Positions 54,236-63,163 of a stretch of 64,000 nucleotides of DNA are shown piece by piece (position 1 is the stretch's first letter; each line of letters starts with the position of its first letter). The notes beneath the pieces were generated by a model. That model had not been told where the DNA came from and did not search any database. It worked only from the letters and a program-made list of their open reading frames with translations. Origin of the DNA: Rhizobium mesosinicum (GTDB lineage Bacteria; Pseudomonadota; Alphaproteobacteria; Rhizobiales; Rhizobiaceae); the NCBI RefSeq assembly GCF_019511345.1, contig NZ_JAEUAK010000006.1, positions 124,001-188,000 on the forward strand, in the 5' to 3' direction. Position numbers and translations under genes: made by a program.

Positions 54236-55837
54236 TCAGAAAAGGCGGAGCCGTGTCTTGGGTTCCGGTTCCACCTTGGGGTCGCGAACGCCGGGGTCAT
54301 CCGGCAGGCCGCCAAAGAAAGGCTTTGGATCGGGTGTGGTAGGAGCCGGCCGGGAGGTGGACGGTCCGACGGCTTTTGCCGGCGCTGGCGCTCGGGGTCG
54401 CACGGCTTCGGCAATCGTTGCGGCGCGCTCCAGTTCGATAATACGGTGGTCGTTGACCACGCTTTCGGGTCGGGTTTGACGCAGCGGCGGCAAGGTCTTC
54501 AGCGCTGTTTCGATCGAGGCGTTCGAGCCCTCCTCGACAGGGCCTTCGAGCTGGCCGAAAGGCGCCTTCCACTCGAAGGCATCGAGACGGCCGGTCACCG
54601 GCGAGACCGGCAGCCACTTGTCGGAAACAAAACCATCGGCAACCCAGGCAGGATCGCGCGGCGCCTTCAGCGCTTGAGCCAGCCAATGGCGAACGCGTCC
54701 CTGATCGCCGGTCTCGGCTTCCTCGATATCCGCAAGCAGCAGGAAGGCCGCCTCGCGGGGCTCGATACGGGCGGCAGCTTCCGCTTTGGCGCGAGCCTTG
54801 GCGAATTCCTGCGCATCGAGTGCAGCCTGGGCGACGACGAGGAGAGATTCGACATTGTTCGGCCGCATGCCCTCCAGTCGCTCGGCGCGCTTCAGGCGAT
54901 CGAGCGTGGAATCGCCGCTGCGGGCGCGGACATAGACACGGCCAATCTCGGGATGTGGTCCAGCCTTCCACGCCTGTTCGAGAATGGAGGCCGCTTTGCG
55001 TATACCGTTTTCGCGGAACAGCGCCTTTGCGGCAATCAGTGCGGCGGGTACAAAATCAGCCGACAGTTTTAGCGCCTGGAGGGCATCGTCGCGTGCGCCG
55101 GCAGGATCGCTCTCCAGCTTGTCATCGGCGCGGGCGGTCAGCAGCACTGCATGGAGGCGGTTTGCCTCTGCCTTTTCGACAACCTTGGCTGCCTTCTGCT
55201 GTTCCAGGAGACGGATGGCGTCGTCCCAGCGGCCGGATTGGCTGCGATATTCGAGCGTCGCCTGCGCGGCCCAGGGTAGATAAGGGGCGTTGTCGGCCGC
55301 CCTTTCCGCATATTGACGGGCGGCCTCGTTGGCGCCGAGGCGCTTGGCCTCCAGGTAAAGGCCGCGCAAGCCGAGTTCGCGTGTCTCGGGGTCGTTGGCC
55401 ATCGCCTCGAATTTGGAACGAGCCTCGTCGTAGCGCCCTTCAATGAGAGCGGCCTGTGCTTCCAGAAGGTTGATCAGCGGTTCCTGATCGGCGCGGATAA
55501 GGCCGCGCGAGCGGGCGGCCATCTTGCGGGCGAGCAGGGCATTGCCTGCTCCGGCGGCGATGAGGCCAGTCGACAAGGCTTGGTAGCCACGATCGCGCTT
55601 GCGGGCGCGGAAGTAGCGCGTCACCGAATGCGGCGAGGTCCATATCAAGCGGACGAACCACCAGGCCACCATGACGGCAGCGATCAGCGCAATGATGGCG
55701 CTTGCCGCGACAATCAGTTTTGTCTGGTAGATCTGGCCCTCCCAGAGCAGCGAAAGATCGCCGGGGCGATCGGCAAGCCAGGAGAAACCATAGGCGAGAA
55801 CGAGGACGAGGAGCGCGAAGATAATCAGGCGGACCAT
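54236..55837 (-). CDS. hemY: HemY N-terminal domain / TPR membrane protein
   Basis: A 533-residue protein with two N-terminal membrane helices (about 4-24 and 45-69), the HemY_N domain with RYFRARKRDRGYQAL, a series of TPR-like helical hairpins (AQAALIEGRYDEARSKFEAMA and others), and a proline-rich C-terminal tail. This is the proteobacterial HemY, not the Gram-positive protoporphyrinogen oxidase. It is thought to organise late heme-enzyme complexes. GGAAGG lies 6 nt before ATG 55837; an ATG at 55843 overlaps the mitofilin stop. Cotranscribed with mitofilin, hemD and hemC. Confidence 0.92.
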   Translation of the reverse strand: MVRLIIFALLVLVLAYGFSWLADRPGDLSLLWEGQIYQTKLIVAASAIIALIAAVMVAWWFVRLIWTSPHSVTRYFRARKRDRGYQALSTGLIAAGAGNALLARKMAARSRGLIRADQEPLINLLEAQAALIEGRYDEARSKFEAMANDPETRELGLRGLYLEAKRLGANEAARQYAERAADNAPYLPWAAQATLEYRSQSGRWDDAIRLLEQQKAAKVVEKAEANRLHAVLLTARADDKLESDPAGARDDALQALKLSADFVPAALIAAKALFRENGIRKAASILEQAWKAGPHPEIGRVYVRARSGDSTLDRLKRAERLEGMRPNNVESLLVVAQAALDAQEFAKARAKAEAAARIEPREAAFLLLADIEEAETGDQGRVRHWLAQALKAPRDPAWVADGFVSDKWLPVSPVTGRLDAFEWKAPFGQLEGPVEEGSNASIETALKTLPPLRQTRPESVVNDHRIIELERAATIAEAVRPRAPAPAKAVGPSTSRPAPTTPDPKPFFGGLPDDPGVRDPKVEPEPKTRLRLF

Positions 55838-55839
55838 GC

Positions 55840-57093
55840 TCATCCTTCCTTGCCGGTGCCGGAAACGGCCTTGGAGAGAGTACCGCTGACGAGATCCTCG
55901 ACGCGGATACGAGCTTCGAGCGATTGCTTGAAGGCGGCAGAAGCCTGTTTTGCGACAGCAGGCAGGCTGTTCCATTCGGTAGCTGCACCGGGCAGATCGC
56001 CGTTCTTCACCTTGTCCTCCATGCGCGCGGCGATCGCTTCAACGCTTTCGCCTTCGACATTGCCAACGGGGCGGACGGAGACCAAGGATTTGGCGCTCGA
56101 CATCAGCCGGTCCGACCAGCTCTGATTAGGATCCGGCTGATTGACGGATTCAACGATGGCGGTGGCGACATCGGGAACCTGACGGATCAGTTCGGCACGG
56201 GAGGGAACGCCGGTTTCGGCAAAGCCGCGCAGATCGGCTGCAGCCGGATCATCGGGTGCTACTCCGGCAAATGTATCAAGTTCGGCGATGAAGGGGCCGC
56301 CACGGTCGATCGCGGCCTTGAGAGCTGCGGCGGCGATGGCGCGGGCAACGGCGACATCCTCGCGCGGTTCGTTCAGCTTCTTTTCGGCTTCGGCGAGGCG
56401 GCTCGTAATGTCGGCACCGTTTGAGGCCTGCTGTTCGGTGGTCTGCGCAAGGCTCGTCTTCAACTGAGCAATCTGAGCTGTCAGATCTGCAATCTTCTGG
56501 TTGAGTGCTTCGACATCTGCGGAGCCGGTCGACGTGTCGGATGCCGGTGTCTGAGGGACCGCTTCGAGAGCCGCGATGCGCTTTTCGAGGGCACTGTTAT
56601 CGGCTGCCGGTGGCGGATTGGCGGCAAGGCTTGCAACCGATTGCTTGAGGCCTTCGATCTCGCCGGAGAGGCCGGCCATTTCGGCAGAGTTCGTCTGCTG
56701 GGTGGAGGAGCCCGGCAGATAACCGGCATATTGTATCGCGCCGGCGCCAAGCAGCGCGACAAGACCGCCGAAGATACCGGCGGCAATCAGGCCCGACGTG
56801 ACCACGCCCTTTTGTGGCGGAGGCAGCTGTAGCGGTTCCGATGGCGGGAGCTCCTTGGAGAGGGGCTCTTCCTGCGCGCCGGCGGCGCGTTCGCTCTCAT
56901 GTTCCGACAGGGGTTCACCGCCGGCTTCCGCAGCGGCAGCGGCCTCAGTGACAGGCGCGTCATCGGCTGCTTGTGCGGCTTCTTCGGCAGGCTTTTCAGA
57001 ATCGGCCGCCGCGGCGAAGTCCTGTGCGTCCAGGTCAATCGTGACCGGCTTATCGGAGCTCTTCGAGTGGCGTGGCGGATTTCCCGATACCAT
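55840..57093 (-). CDS. Mitofilin / alphaproteobacterial Mic60 homolog (COG4223)
   Basis: A 417-residue membrane protein. The N-terminus is acidic and Ala/Pro-rich (1-105), then one membrane helix (about 107-130, GLIAAGIFGGLVALLGAGAI), then a coiled coil of about 130 residues (Ala/Glu/Gln heptads) and a C-terminal mitofilin-type domain (FIAELDTFAGVAPDDPAAADLRGFAETGVPSRAEL). The order hemD-mic60-hemY is the one reported for alphaproteobacterial Mic60, ancestor of the mitochondrial MICOS subunit, which bends inner membranes and contacts BamA. GAGGA precedes ATG 57093. Pro-rich linker differs from Rhodobacter; assignment is by architecture and context. Confidence 0.85.
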   Translation of the reverse strand: MVSGNPPRHSKSSDKPVTIDLDAQDFAAAADSEKPAEEAAQAADDAPVTEAAAAAEAGGEPLSEHESERAAGAQEEPLSKELPPSEPLQLPPPQKGVVTSGLIAAGIFGGLVALLGAGAIQYAGYLPGSSTQQTNSAEMAGLSGEIEGLKQSVASLAANPPPAADNSALEKRIAALEAVPQTPASDTSTGSADVEALNQKIADLTAQIAQLKTSLAQTTEQQASNGADITSRLAEAEKKLNEPREDVAVARAIAAAALKAAIDRGGPFIAELDTFAGVAPDDPAAADLRGFAETGVPSRAELIRQVPDVATAIVESVNQPDPNQSWSDRLMSSAKSLVSVRPVGNVEGESVEAIAARMEDKVKNGDLPGAATEWNSLPAVAKQASAAFKQSLEARIRVEDLVSGTLSKAVSGTGKEG

Positions 57094-57173
57094 GAGGTCC
57101 TCATTATCCTGCATTGCAACGAAACTAGACAGGGATGGCAATTAAGGGAAGAGGTTAGATCAAATTTGGGCGG

Positions 57174-57890
57174 CTAAAGCCTTCTAAGCAGCGACAAAAG
57201 GCTTTTTTCATCCGGCATCGGTGAAATCTCCAGGCCTTTCCTCAAAACGGGTGGAACAGCTTCCGCTACAGTGTTGCTGAGGCAAATGAGATGGATTTTC
57301 GGCAGCTGCAACAAAAGGGATTCTACCCCCGGGATATGAAAGAAATTTCCAGCCGTCTGGCGGGAATAGAAAAGAACAGCATCGGGAGGATTGCTCAACA
57401 GGAGGGTTGCAACGGTCTCCGGGTTGGGAGCAACAGGCTCCATTCGGTAACATTCAGCCACCGAGAAATGCTGCCCGAGTTCCGTCAGGCGCCTCTCGAA
57501 AGTGTCGGCGCGCGGATTGCCGGCGAGGTAGAGAAGCCTATCGACCTTGTTTGCCGCTATCATCTCGGCCAATTCGCGGCCGCTGCCCGACGATGCCGAG
57601 ACAGAATGGAATCCCAGCCTGCGCGCCTCGTCGGCTGTGGTTTCACCAACGGCAAAGAGACGGCGCGAAAGGTGAGGCGTCAGCGCCTCCCCCAGTGACT
57701 GCAAGGTGCGCACAGCTTCGGCGCTCGTTACGGCTATCGCCCCAGTGGTCGTTTCCAGAGCCTGCCGAGCGGCGGCCATGTCGTGGACGGGACGGGTGAG
57801 CGGCAGCAATAGTGGCTCGTGACCCAGCTCGCGCAAACGTTGAGCGGTGCGCTCGCCCGAATGCGCCGGACGGGTGACGAGCACGCGCAT
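57174..57890 (-). CDS. hemD: Uroporphyrinogen-III synthase
   Basis: 238-residue two-lobed enzyme closing hydroxymethylbilane to uroporphyrinogen III. It begins MRVLVTRPAHSGERTAQRLRELGHEP, the classic HemD start, and shows the second-lobe LVFYSRQTAGNF-like VLFYSRQTAGNFF motif. HemD is weakly conserved generally but context (right after hemC, 5 nt) makes it secure. Confidence 0.95.
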   Translation of the reverse strand: MRVLVTRPAHSGERTAQRLRELGHEPLLLPLTRPVHDMAAARQALETTTGAIAVTSAEAVRTLQSLGEALTPHLSRRLFAVGETTADEARRLGFHSVSASSGSGRELAEMIAANKVDRLLYLAGNPRADTFERRLTELGQHFSVAECYRMEPVAPNPETVATLLLSNPPDAVLFYSRQTAGNFFHIPGVESLLLQLPKIHLICLSNTVAEAVPPVLRKGLEISPMPDEKSLLSLLRRL

Positions 57891-57895
57891 GCAGG

Positions 57896-58825
57896 CTAGC
57901 TCCAGTCCTCGAAGAAGCTGCTGCCGGCCCGTGCGCGCACGTCCTGTCCGGCGCGGGTACCAAGGGCTGCGGCGTCGCGGCGGTTGCCGTCGATGGTGAT
58001 TGCATGGTGGTGGCGGCCGTCAGGCGTGAGAATAAGGCCCGAGAAGCGGATCTGATCCCCCTCGCAGACGGCGTAGCCGCCGATCGGCGTGCGACAGGAG
58101 CCATCGAGGGCGGCCAGGAAGGCGCGCTCGCAGGAGACCGTGTCGAATGTCGGTGCATCATTGATCGGCGCCAGCAGTTCGTCGACCCTTGTGTCGCCGA
58201 TGCGGCTTTCGATGCAGATCGCGCCCTGGGCGGGTGCCGGCGGGAAGCTGTCAGGGTCGAGGATATCGGTGATCACCTCGACCTTGCCGAGGCGCTTGAG
58301 GCCGGCAAGTGCCAGAAGTGTCGCATCCACCTGGCCTTCCTGAAGCTTTCGCAGGCGGGTGTCGACGAGGCCGCGAAAGGTAATGACATTGATGTCCGGT
58401 CGCATGCGGCGGATGAGCGCCTGACGGCGCAGCGAGGATGAACCGACAGTTGCGCCGTGCGGCAGGTCGATCAGCTTCGGCGCGGTGCGGCCGACGACGG
58501 CGTCGCGGATATCTTCGCGCGGAAGGTAAGCGGAGAGATAAAGACCTTCCGGTAGCACAGTCGGCATGTCTTTGCTCGAATGCACGGCGAGATCGAGATC
58601 GCCGGCGACGAGCTGCTGCTCCAGTTCTGCCGTGAAAAGTCCTTTGCCGCCGATCTCGGCCAGCGAGCGGTCGGTGATGCGATCGCCCTTGGTCGTCAGC
58701 ACCACGATCTCGAAGATTTCCTCCGGCAGGTTATGGGCTGCCATCAGCCGGTCGCGGGCCTCGTATGCCTGCGCGAGCGCCAGCGGGCTGCCGCGTGTGC
58801 CGATCCGGAAAGGTTTTGTTTGCAT
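57896..58825 (-). CDS. hemC: Porphobilinogen deaminase (hydroxymethylbilane synthase)
   Basis: Polymerises four porphobilinogen units. 309 residues; the dipyrromethane cofactor is linked to Cys244 (DGSCRTPIGG), with VHSSKDMP (81-88) and Arg-rich pocket SSSLRRQA. First gene of a minus-strand unit with hemD, mic60 and hemY. Divergent from tsaD with a 72-bp spacer that must hold both promoters. Confidence 0.97.
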   Translation of the reverse strand: MQTKPFRIGTRGSPLALAQAYEARDRLMAAHNLPEEIFEIVVLTTKGDRITDRSLAEIGGKGLFTAELEQQLVAGDLDLAVHSSKDMPTVLPEGLYLSAYLPREDIRDAVVGRTAPKLIDLPHGATVGSSSLRRQALIRRMRPDINVITFRGLVDTRLRKLQEGQVDATLLALAGLKRLGKVEVITDILDPDSFPPAPAQGAICIESRIGDTRVDELLAPINDAPTFDTVSCERAFLAALDGSCRTPIGGYAVCEGDQIRFSGLILTPDGRHHHAITIDGNRRDAAALGTRAGQDVRARAGSSFFEDWS

Positions 58826-58897
58826 CCGCTTTGATCCGTTGTTACCGGAGTTCTCGTAAACAGGTTTAACCCCTATCGCAATCGACGAACAGGTTTC

Positions 58898-59995
58898 ATG
58901 GCTCCCTTTCTGCGCATCCTCGGCATCGAGACAAGCTGCGACGAGACCGCCGCTGCCGTCGTTGAGCGCGATGCGGAAGGCCGCTCCAACGTGTTGTCGG
59001 ATGTCGTTCTTTCCCAGCTAGACGAGCATAGTGCCTATGGCGGCGTGGTGCCAGAAATTGCCGCTCGCGCCCATGTCGAAGCGCTCGACGAGTTGATCGA
59101 CGAGGCCCTGAAGCGCGCCAATGTGTCGCTCTCGGATGTCGATGCGATCGCGGCGACATCAGGGCCTGGCCTGATCGGAGGGCTGCTTGTCGGGCTGATG
59201 ACCGGCAAGGCGATCGCCAAGGCGGCCGGCAAGCCGCTTTATGCCATCAACCATCTGGAAGGCCACGCGCTGACGGCGCGGCTGACGGACGGACTTTCCT
59301 TCCCCTATCTGATGCTGCTCGTCTCCGGCGGCCATACGCAGCTCATCCTCGTGCGCGGCATCGGCGAATATGAGCGCTGGGGCACGACGATCGACGATGC
59401 GCTGGGCGAGGCTTTCGACAAGACGGCGAAACTGCTCGGCCTTCCCTATCCCGGCGGGCCGGCCGTGGAACGGATGGCGAAGGACGGCAATGCCGACCGG
59501 TTCAATTTCCCGCGACCGCTGGTTGGCGAGGCGCGGCTCGATTTTTCCTTCTCCGGCCTTAAGACCGCCGTGCGCCAGGCGGCGACCGAGATCGCGCCGC
59601 TGACGGATCGGGATGTCGCCGATATCTGCGCCTCCTTCCAGAAGGCGATTTCCCGCACGATGAAGGATCGCATCGGCCGCGGCCTGCAGCGGTTCAAGGC
59701 GGAATTTCCGGACCTTCCGGAAAAGCCGGCGCTCGTGGTGGCCGGCGGTGTCGCAGCGAACAAGGAGATCCGCAGTACGCTGCAGGCGCTCTGCGACAAG
59801 AATGGCTTCCGTTTCATCGCGCCGCCGCTCCACCTCTGCACCGACAATGCCGTGATGATTGCCTGGGCCGGACTTGAGCGCATGGCGAAAGGTGTTGCGT
59901 CTGACGATCTCGATGTGCAGCCGCGTTCGCGCTGGCCGCTCGATTCCAAGGCCGAAACCGTGCTCGGATCAGGGAAGCGGGGAGCCAAGGCATGA
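58898..59995 (+). CDS. tsaD: tRNA threonylcarbamoyladenosine synthase subunit TsaD
   Basis: Transfers threonylcarbamoyl to A37 of ANN-decoding tRNAs, giving the t6A that MtaB (16595) later thiomethylates. 365 residues of the ASKHA fold; start GIETSCDETAAAVV and the Fe-binding His residues of ARAHVEAL and HLEGHALTARL. Stop overlaps gpsA (ATGA). Confidence 0.97.
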   Translation: MAPFLRILGIETSCDETAAAVVERDAEGRSNVLSDVVLSQLDEHSAYGGVVPEIAARAHVEALDELIDEALKRANVSLSDVDAIAATSGPGLIGGLLVGLMTGKAIAKAAGKPLYAINHLEGHALTARLTDGLSFPYLMLLVSGGHTQLILVRGIGEYERWGTTIDDALGEAFDKTAKLLGLPYPGGPAVERMAKDGNADRFNFPRPLVGEARLDFSFSGLKTAVRQAATEIAPLTDRDVADICASFQKAISRTMKDRIGRGLQRFKAEFPDLPEKPALVVAGGVAANKEIRSTLQALCDKNGFRFIAPPLHLCTDNAVMIAWAGLERMAKGVASDDLDVQPRSRWPLDSKAETVLGSGKRGAKA

Positions 59996-60975
59996 GCGAG
60001 CGCATCGCCGTCGTCGGATCGGGAGCTTTCGGTACGGCGCTTGCTACCGTCATCGCGCTGACGGGACGCAATTCGGCTATCCTCGTCGGCCGCGATCCGG
60101 CTCTGATCGAAGACCTTAAGGCAGAGCGACTGCATGATGTTGTTTTGCCGGGCATTCCTCTGCCCGAGATGCTGGAATTTTCCGCTGAGGCAGATGCGAT
60201 CAGCAATGCAGACATCGTGCTCTTCGCCATGCCCTCGCAGGCGCAGGCGGATGCCGCGCGGCATTACGGTCCTTACCTGGCTAAAGACGCCATCGTGGTC
60301 ACCTGCGCGAAGGGTATCGAGCGGGCAACCGGCGCCCTTCTGACCGACATGCTGGAGCGGGAATTGCCCAACCATCCGGTGGCCGTGCTCTCCGGGCCAG
60401 GCTTTGCCGCCGATATCGCGAAAGGGTTGCCAACAGCCATGGTCATCGCCGCGGCCAGCATGCAGGTTGCCGAGCGGCTAGCGCAGGCGATCTCTGGCCG
60501 CACCTTCCGGCTCTATGCCTCGGCAGACCGCATCGGCGTACAGCTTGGCGGAGCATTGAAGAATGTATTGGCGATTGCCTGCGGCATCGTCGAAGGCAGC
60601 GGTATCGGCGATTCGGCGCGTGCGGCACTGATTGCCCGCGGGCTTGCCGAGATGTCGCGCTTCATCGTCGCCAAGGGCGGCAATGCCGATACGGCGCGGG
60701 GGCTATCAGGCCTGGGCGATCTCGTGCTGACGGCAACCAGCCATCAGTCGCGCAACCTGCGTTTTGGCATTGCGCTCGGGCGCGGCGAAAAGGTGGACCC
60801 TTCCCGCGGCGAGTTGGTGGAAGGGGCTTTTGCGGCGGCGGTTGCCTCGCGGCTTGCCGAAGAACTCGGCGTCGAGATGCCGATCACCGATGCGGTTTCT
60901 GCGATCATTGAAGGCAAGCTCGCCATATCCGAAGCCATCGAACAATTGATGACGCGTCCGATTACGACCGAATAG
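59992..60975 (+). CDS. gpsA: Glycerol-3-phosphate dehydrogenase [NAD(P)+]
   Basis: Makes sn-glycerol-3-phosphate for phospholipids. 327 residues with N-terminal Rossmann loop GSGAFGTALA, the FAMPSQAQ segment, catalytic Lys in GGALKNVLAIACG and the ATSHQSRN C-domain motif. Coupled to tsaD; a YciI gene follows 9 nt later. Confidence 0.97.
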   Translation: MSERIAVVGSGAFGTALATVIALTGRNSAILVGRDPALIEDLKAERLHDVVLPGIPLPEMLEFSAEADAISNADIVLFAMPSQAQADAARHYGPYLAKDAIVVTCAKGIERATGALLTDMLERELPNHPVAVLSGPGFAADIAKGLPTAMVIAAASMQVAERLAQAISGRTFRLYASADRIGVQLGGALKNVLAIACGIVEGSGIGDSARAALIARGLAEMSRFIVAKGGNADTARGLSGLGDLVLTATSHQSRNLRFGIALGRGEKVDPSRGELVEGAFAAAVASRLAEELGVEMPITDAVSAIIEGKLAISEAIEQLMTRPITTE

Positions 60976-60984
60976 GAGACAGAC

Positions 60985-61278
60985 ATGCTTTTCGCCCTTC
61001 TTTGCAAGGACAAGCCCGGCCATCTCAACGTGCGCATGGAAACGCGCCCCACTCACCTCGAGTATCTCAACAAGCTGAATGCCGAAGGCAAGCTTGCTAT
61101 GGCTGGCCCGTTCCTCGATGCTGAAGGCAAGCCGAATGGCAGCCTCGTTTTGGTTCATGCCGAAACGCTGGAGGAAGCCACGGCGCTTGGCGCCGCGGAC
61201 CCCTACGCGCTGGCCGGTCTTTTCGAAAGCGTCGAAGTGAAGCCCTTCAACTGGGTCTTCAACAAGCCGGAGGCTTAA
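60985..61278 (+). CDS. YciI-like protein
   Basis: 97-residue dimeric alpha/beta (ferredoxin-like) protein of the YCII superfamily, with the conserved His/Asp in RPTHLEYL and the FLDAEGKPNGSLVLV strand. A catalytic or binding role is likely but unknown. AGGAG precedes the ATG. Standard neighbour of gpsA and the EVE gene in alphaproteobacteria. Confidence 0.92.
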   Translation: MLFALLCKDKPGHLNVRMETRPTHLEYLNKLNAEGKLAMAGPFLDAEGKPNGSLVLVHAETLEEATALGAADPYALAGLFESVEVKPFNWVFNKPEA

Positions 61279-61283
61279 GCAGA

Positions 61284-61715
61284 ATGGCGCACTGGCTTTA
61301 CAAATCCGAGCCTGGAGCTTGGTCCTGGGAGCAGCAGAAGGCGGCAGGCGAGAAGGGCACGGAATGGACCGGCGTGCGCAACTATCTCGCGCGTAACAAC
61401 ATGCGAGCCATGCAGATCGGCGACAAGGGTTTCTTCTACCATTCCAATGATGGACTGGAGATCGTGGGTATCGTCGAAGTCTGTGCGCTCTCGCATCCGG
61501 ATTCGACGGCGAAGGGCGACGATCGCTGGGATTGCGTCGATATCCGCGCGGTCATGGATGTACCGAAGCCGGTGACGCTGAAGGATATCAAGGCAAACGA
61601 AAAGCTGTCCAAGATGTCGCTGGTCACCTCGATGCGGCTTTCCGTGCAGCCGGTGACGGATGACGAATGGGCCGAGGTCTGCCGCATGGGCGGTTTTGAC
61701 AATCCGCCGCGCTGA
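61284..61715 (+). CDS. EVE domain protein
   Basis: 143-residue EVE (PUA-like) protein that may bind modified nucleic-acid bases. Starts WLYKSEPGAWSW and has the pocket motif GVRNYLARNNMR and FYHSNDG. The family also lines up with ASCH/YTH folds that read methylated or hydroxymethylated bases. Second in the gpsA-yciI-EVE run; next gene starts 6 nt after its stop. Confidence 0.93.
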   Translation: MAHWLYKSEPGAWSWEQQKAAGEKGTEWTGVRNYLARNNMRAMQIGDKGFFYHSNDGLEIVGIVEVCALSHPDSTAKGDDRWDCVDIRAVMDVPKPVTLKDIKANEKLSKMSLVTSMRLSVQPVTDDEWAEVCRMGGFDNPPR

Positions 61716-61721
61716 GCAGCT

Positions 61722-62399
61722 TTGAAGACCGACCCTGAAACCTTTATCCGCGCCAATACCAGTCTGCTTGCGCTGCCGCATGTGCCGGAAATCCGGCTTT
61801 ATCTGGCGAGCGAAGCTCACGAACTCTGGCTGAAGACGGAAGAGGAGCTTGAGGCAATCGGCCTGCCGCCGCCTTTCTGGGCGTTTGCCTGGGCGGGCGG
61901 ACAGGGGCTGGCGCGCTATGTTCTCGACCGTCGCGAAACGGTCAAAGGAATGCGGGTACTGGATTTCGCGAGCGGTTCCGGATTGGTGGGAATTGCCGCA
62001 AGCAAGGCTGGTGCGGCCAGGGTGACGGCCGCCGATATCGATCCGTGGTCGCAGACGGCGGTGCGGTTGAATGCCGCTGTCAATTCCGTCTCACTGGATT
62101 TCACCGGAGCCGATCTCATCGCTCAGAATGTCGATTCGGATGTGGTCCTTGCCGGCGACGTTTTCTACGACAAATCCTTCGCCGAAGCGCTGATTCCGTG
62201 GTTCGAGACGCTTGTGGCCGAGGGCAAGGATGTTCTGGTCGGCGATCCGGGGCGGGCCTATCTGCCAAAAGACAGGCTGGAGTTTTGCGCCGTTTATGAG
62301 GTGCCCGTGACCCGGGCGCTTGAAGACAGCGAGGTCAAGAAGACGACCGTCTGGCGGTTCAGGCCTCAGGGTCGGATGACACAGACATTGGCCTCATAG
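61722..62399 (+). CDS. Class I methyltransferase (ETFB/METTL-20-like)
   Basis: 225-residue SAM methyltransferase with TTG start at 61722. Motif I VLDFASGSGLVGIAASKAGA (about 82-101), motif post I TAADIDPWS, and DVVLAGDVFYDKSF, which resemble the ETF-beta lysine methyltransferase / nicotinamide-type group. The acceptor could be a protein lysine. Ends with a 34-bp convergent overlap with the secreted gene. Confidence 0.85.
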   Translation: MKTDPETFIRANTSLLALPHVPEIRLYLASEAHELWLKTEEELEAIGLPPPFWAFAWAGGQGLARYVLDRRETVKGMRVLDFASGSGLVGIAASKAGAARVTAADIDPWSQTAVRLNAAVNSVSLDFTGADLIAQNVDSDVVLAGDVFYDKSFAEALIPWFETLVAEGKDVLVGDPGRAYLPKDRLEFCAVYEVPVTRALEDSEVKKTTVWRFRPQGRMTQTLAS

Positions 62400-62860
62400 G
62401 AGCAGGGATCATCGGCGATGCCGACATCGATAACCTTGGCCTTCGGGGCAAGGTTGCGTTCCGGCGCGGCCAGACGATAGTACCCGTCGCCGCCGACATA
62501 GGTCCCGCCATCCGTCTGATAGGTATAGGACGATCCGGCGTAGATGCCGTTGCTCCCGTAATTCTGATCATAGCTTTGGGGCTGAGCCGCAATGACAACG
62601 ATGTTGCTGCTGCGGTAGCGGCTTGTCCCCGGGTAGCTGAACTGCTTCAGAAACGGGGTACGGGGGCGATAGCGGATGACGTTGTCACGTCTGAAGTGCA
62701 GGCCGCTATCCCAGTGGGTGCGCCTGCCGAGGAAGACGTCGTCATGAAAACCGTTATGGCGCGGAAAGCGATGATCGAAGTTGCGCTCTCCTGCTGCTGC
62801 GGGCAGCGCTGTCAGCACCGCAAGGAGAGCAAGGGTGGTCTTGGACAGACTGCGGAACAT
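62366..62860 (-). CDS. Secreted hypothetical protein
   Basis: 164-residue exported protein of unknown function. Signal peptide (1-23, ending PAAAG), then a region rich in His, Arg, Tyr and Asn (HRFPRHNGFHDD, RYRPRTPF), and a Tyr/Gly stretch. Two C-terminal cysteines (DPCSYEANVCVIRP) could form a disulfide. Such small repetitive exported proteins are common in rhizobia. A near-CtrA motif (TTAACGATTTGTTAG on the minus strand) starts about 19 bp upstream. Confidence 0.7.
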   Translation of the reverse strand: MFRSLSKTTLALLAVLTALPAAAGERNFDHRFPRHNGFHDDVFLGRRTHWDSGLHFRRDNVIRYRPRTPFLKQFSYPGTSRYRSSNIVVIAAQPQSYDQNYGSNGIYAGSSYTYQTDGGTYVGGDGYYRLAAPERNLAPKAKVIDVGIADDPCSYEANVCVIRP

Positions 62861-63163
62861 GGACCAAACTCCGAAACGCTAACAAATCGTTAACGCCAGA
62901 TTGCGCCAAAAGGCTGATCTTGTCCACGCGGCCATAAGCGCAGCTTAAAAAATGAGCGATGGAGACGAGTTTCGCGGCGTTGAAAACTTCCCGGTAACGC
63001 GAATCGATTAAATTAAAAGCAGGCAGCAATTATGCTTGTCGTCAGGGGTTTCGGTGATTAAACGTCGAGAATGATGCAACGCACACAGAATTTTGTCATT
63101 CGTGTGGTTGACTGAGAAAAGCCCCTGACGTCAAGGGCAAATGGAAGACGCCGCGAGGTTCTG
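62861..63163. other. 303-bp promoter region between secreted hypothetical and sdhC
   Basis: Non-coding. Holds the promoter of the divergent secreted gene (left) and of sdhC (right). Includes AATTAAAAG-type A+T-rich tracts near 63006-63020, a TTGACT at about 63108 and an imperfect 18-bp palindrome (63121-63138). Confidence 0.6.
63121..63138. promoter_or_regulatory. Imperfect 18-bp palindrome upstream of sdhC
   Basis: GCCCcTGACGTCAaGGGC: 16 of 18 positions are symmetric around TGACGTCA. It ends 25 bp before the sdhC ATG, so it could be an operator or a leader hairpin. Confidence 0.4.
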
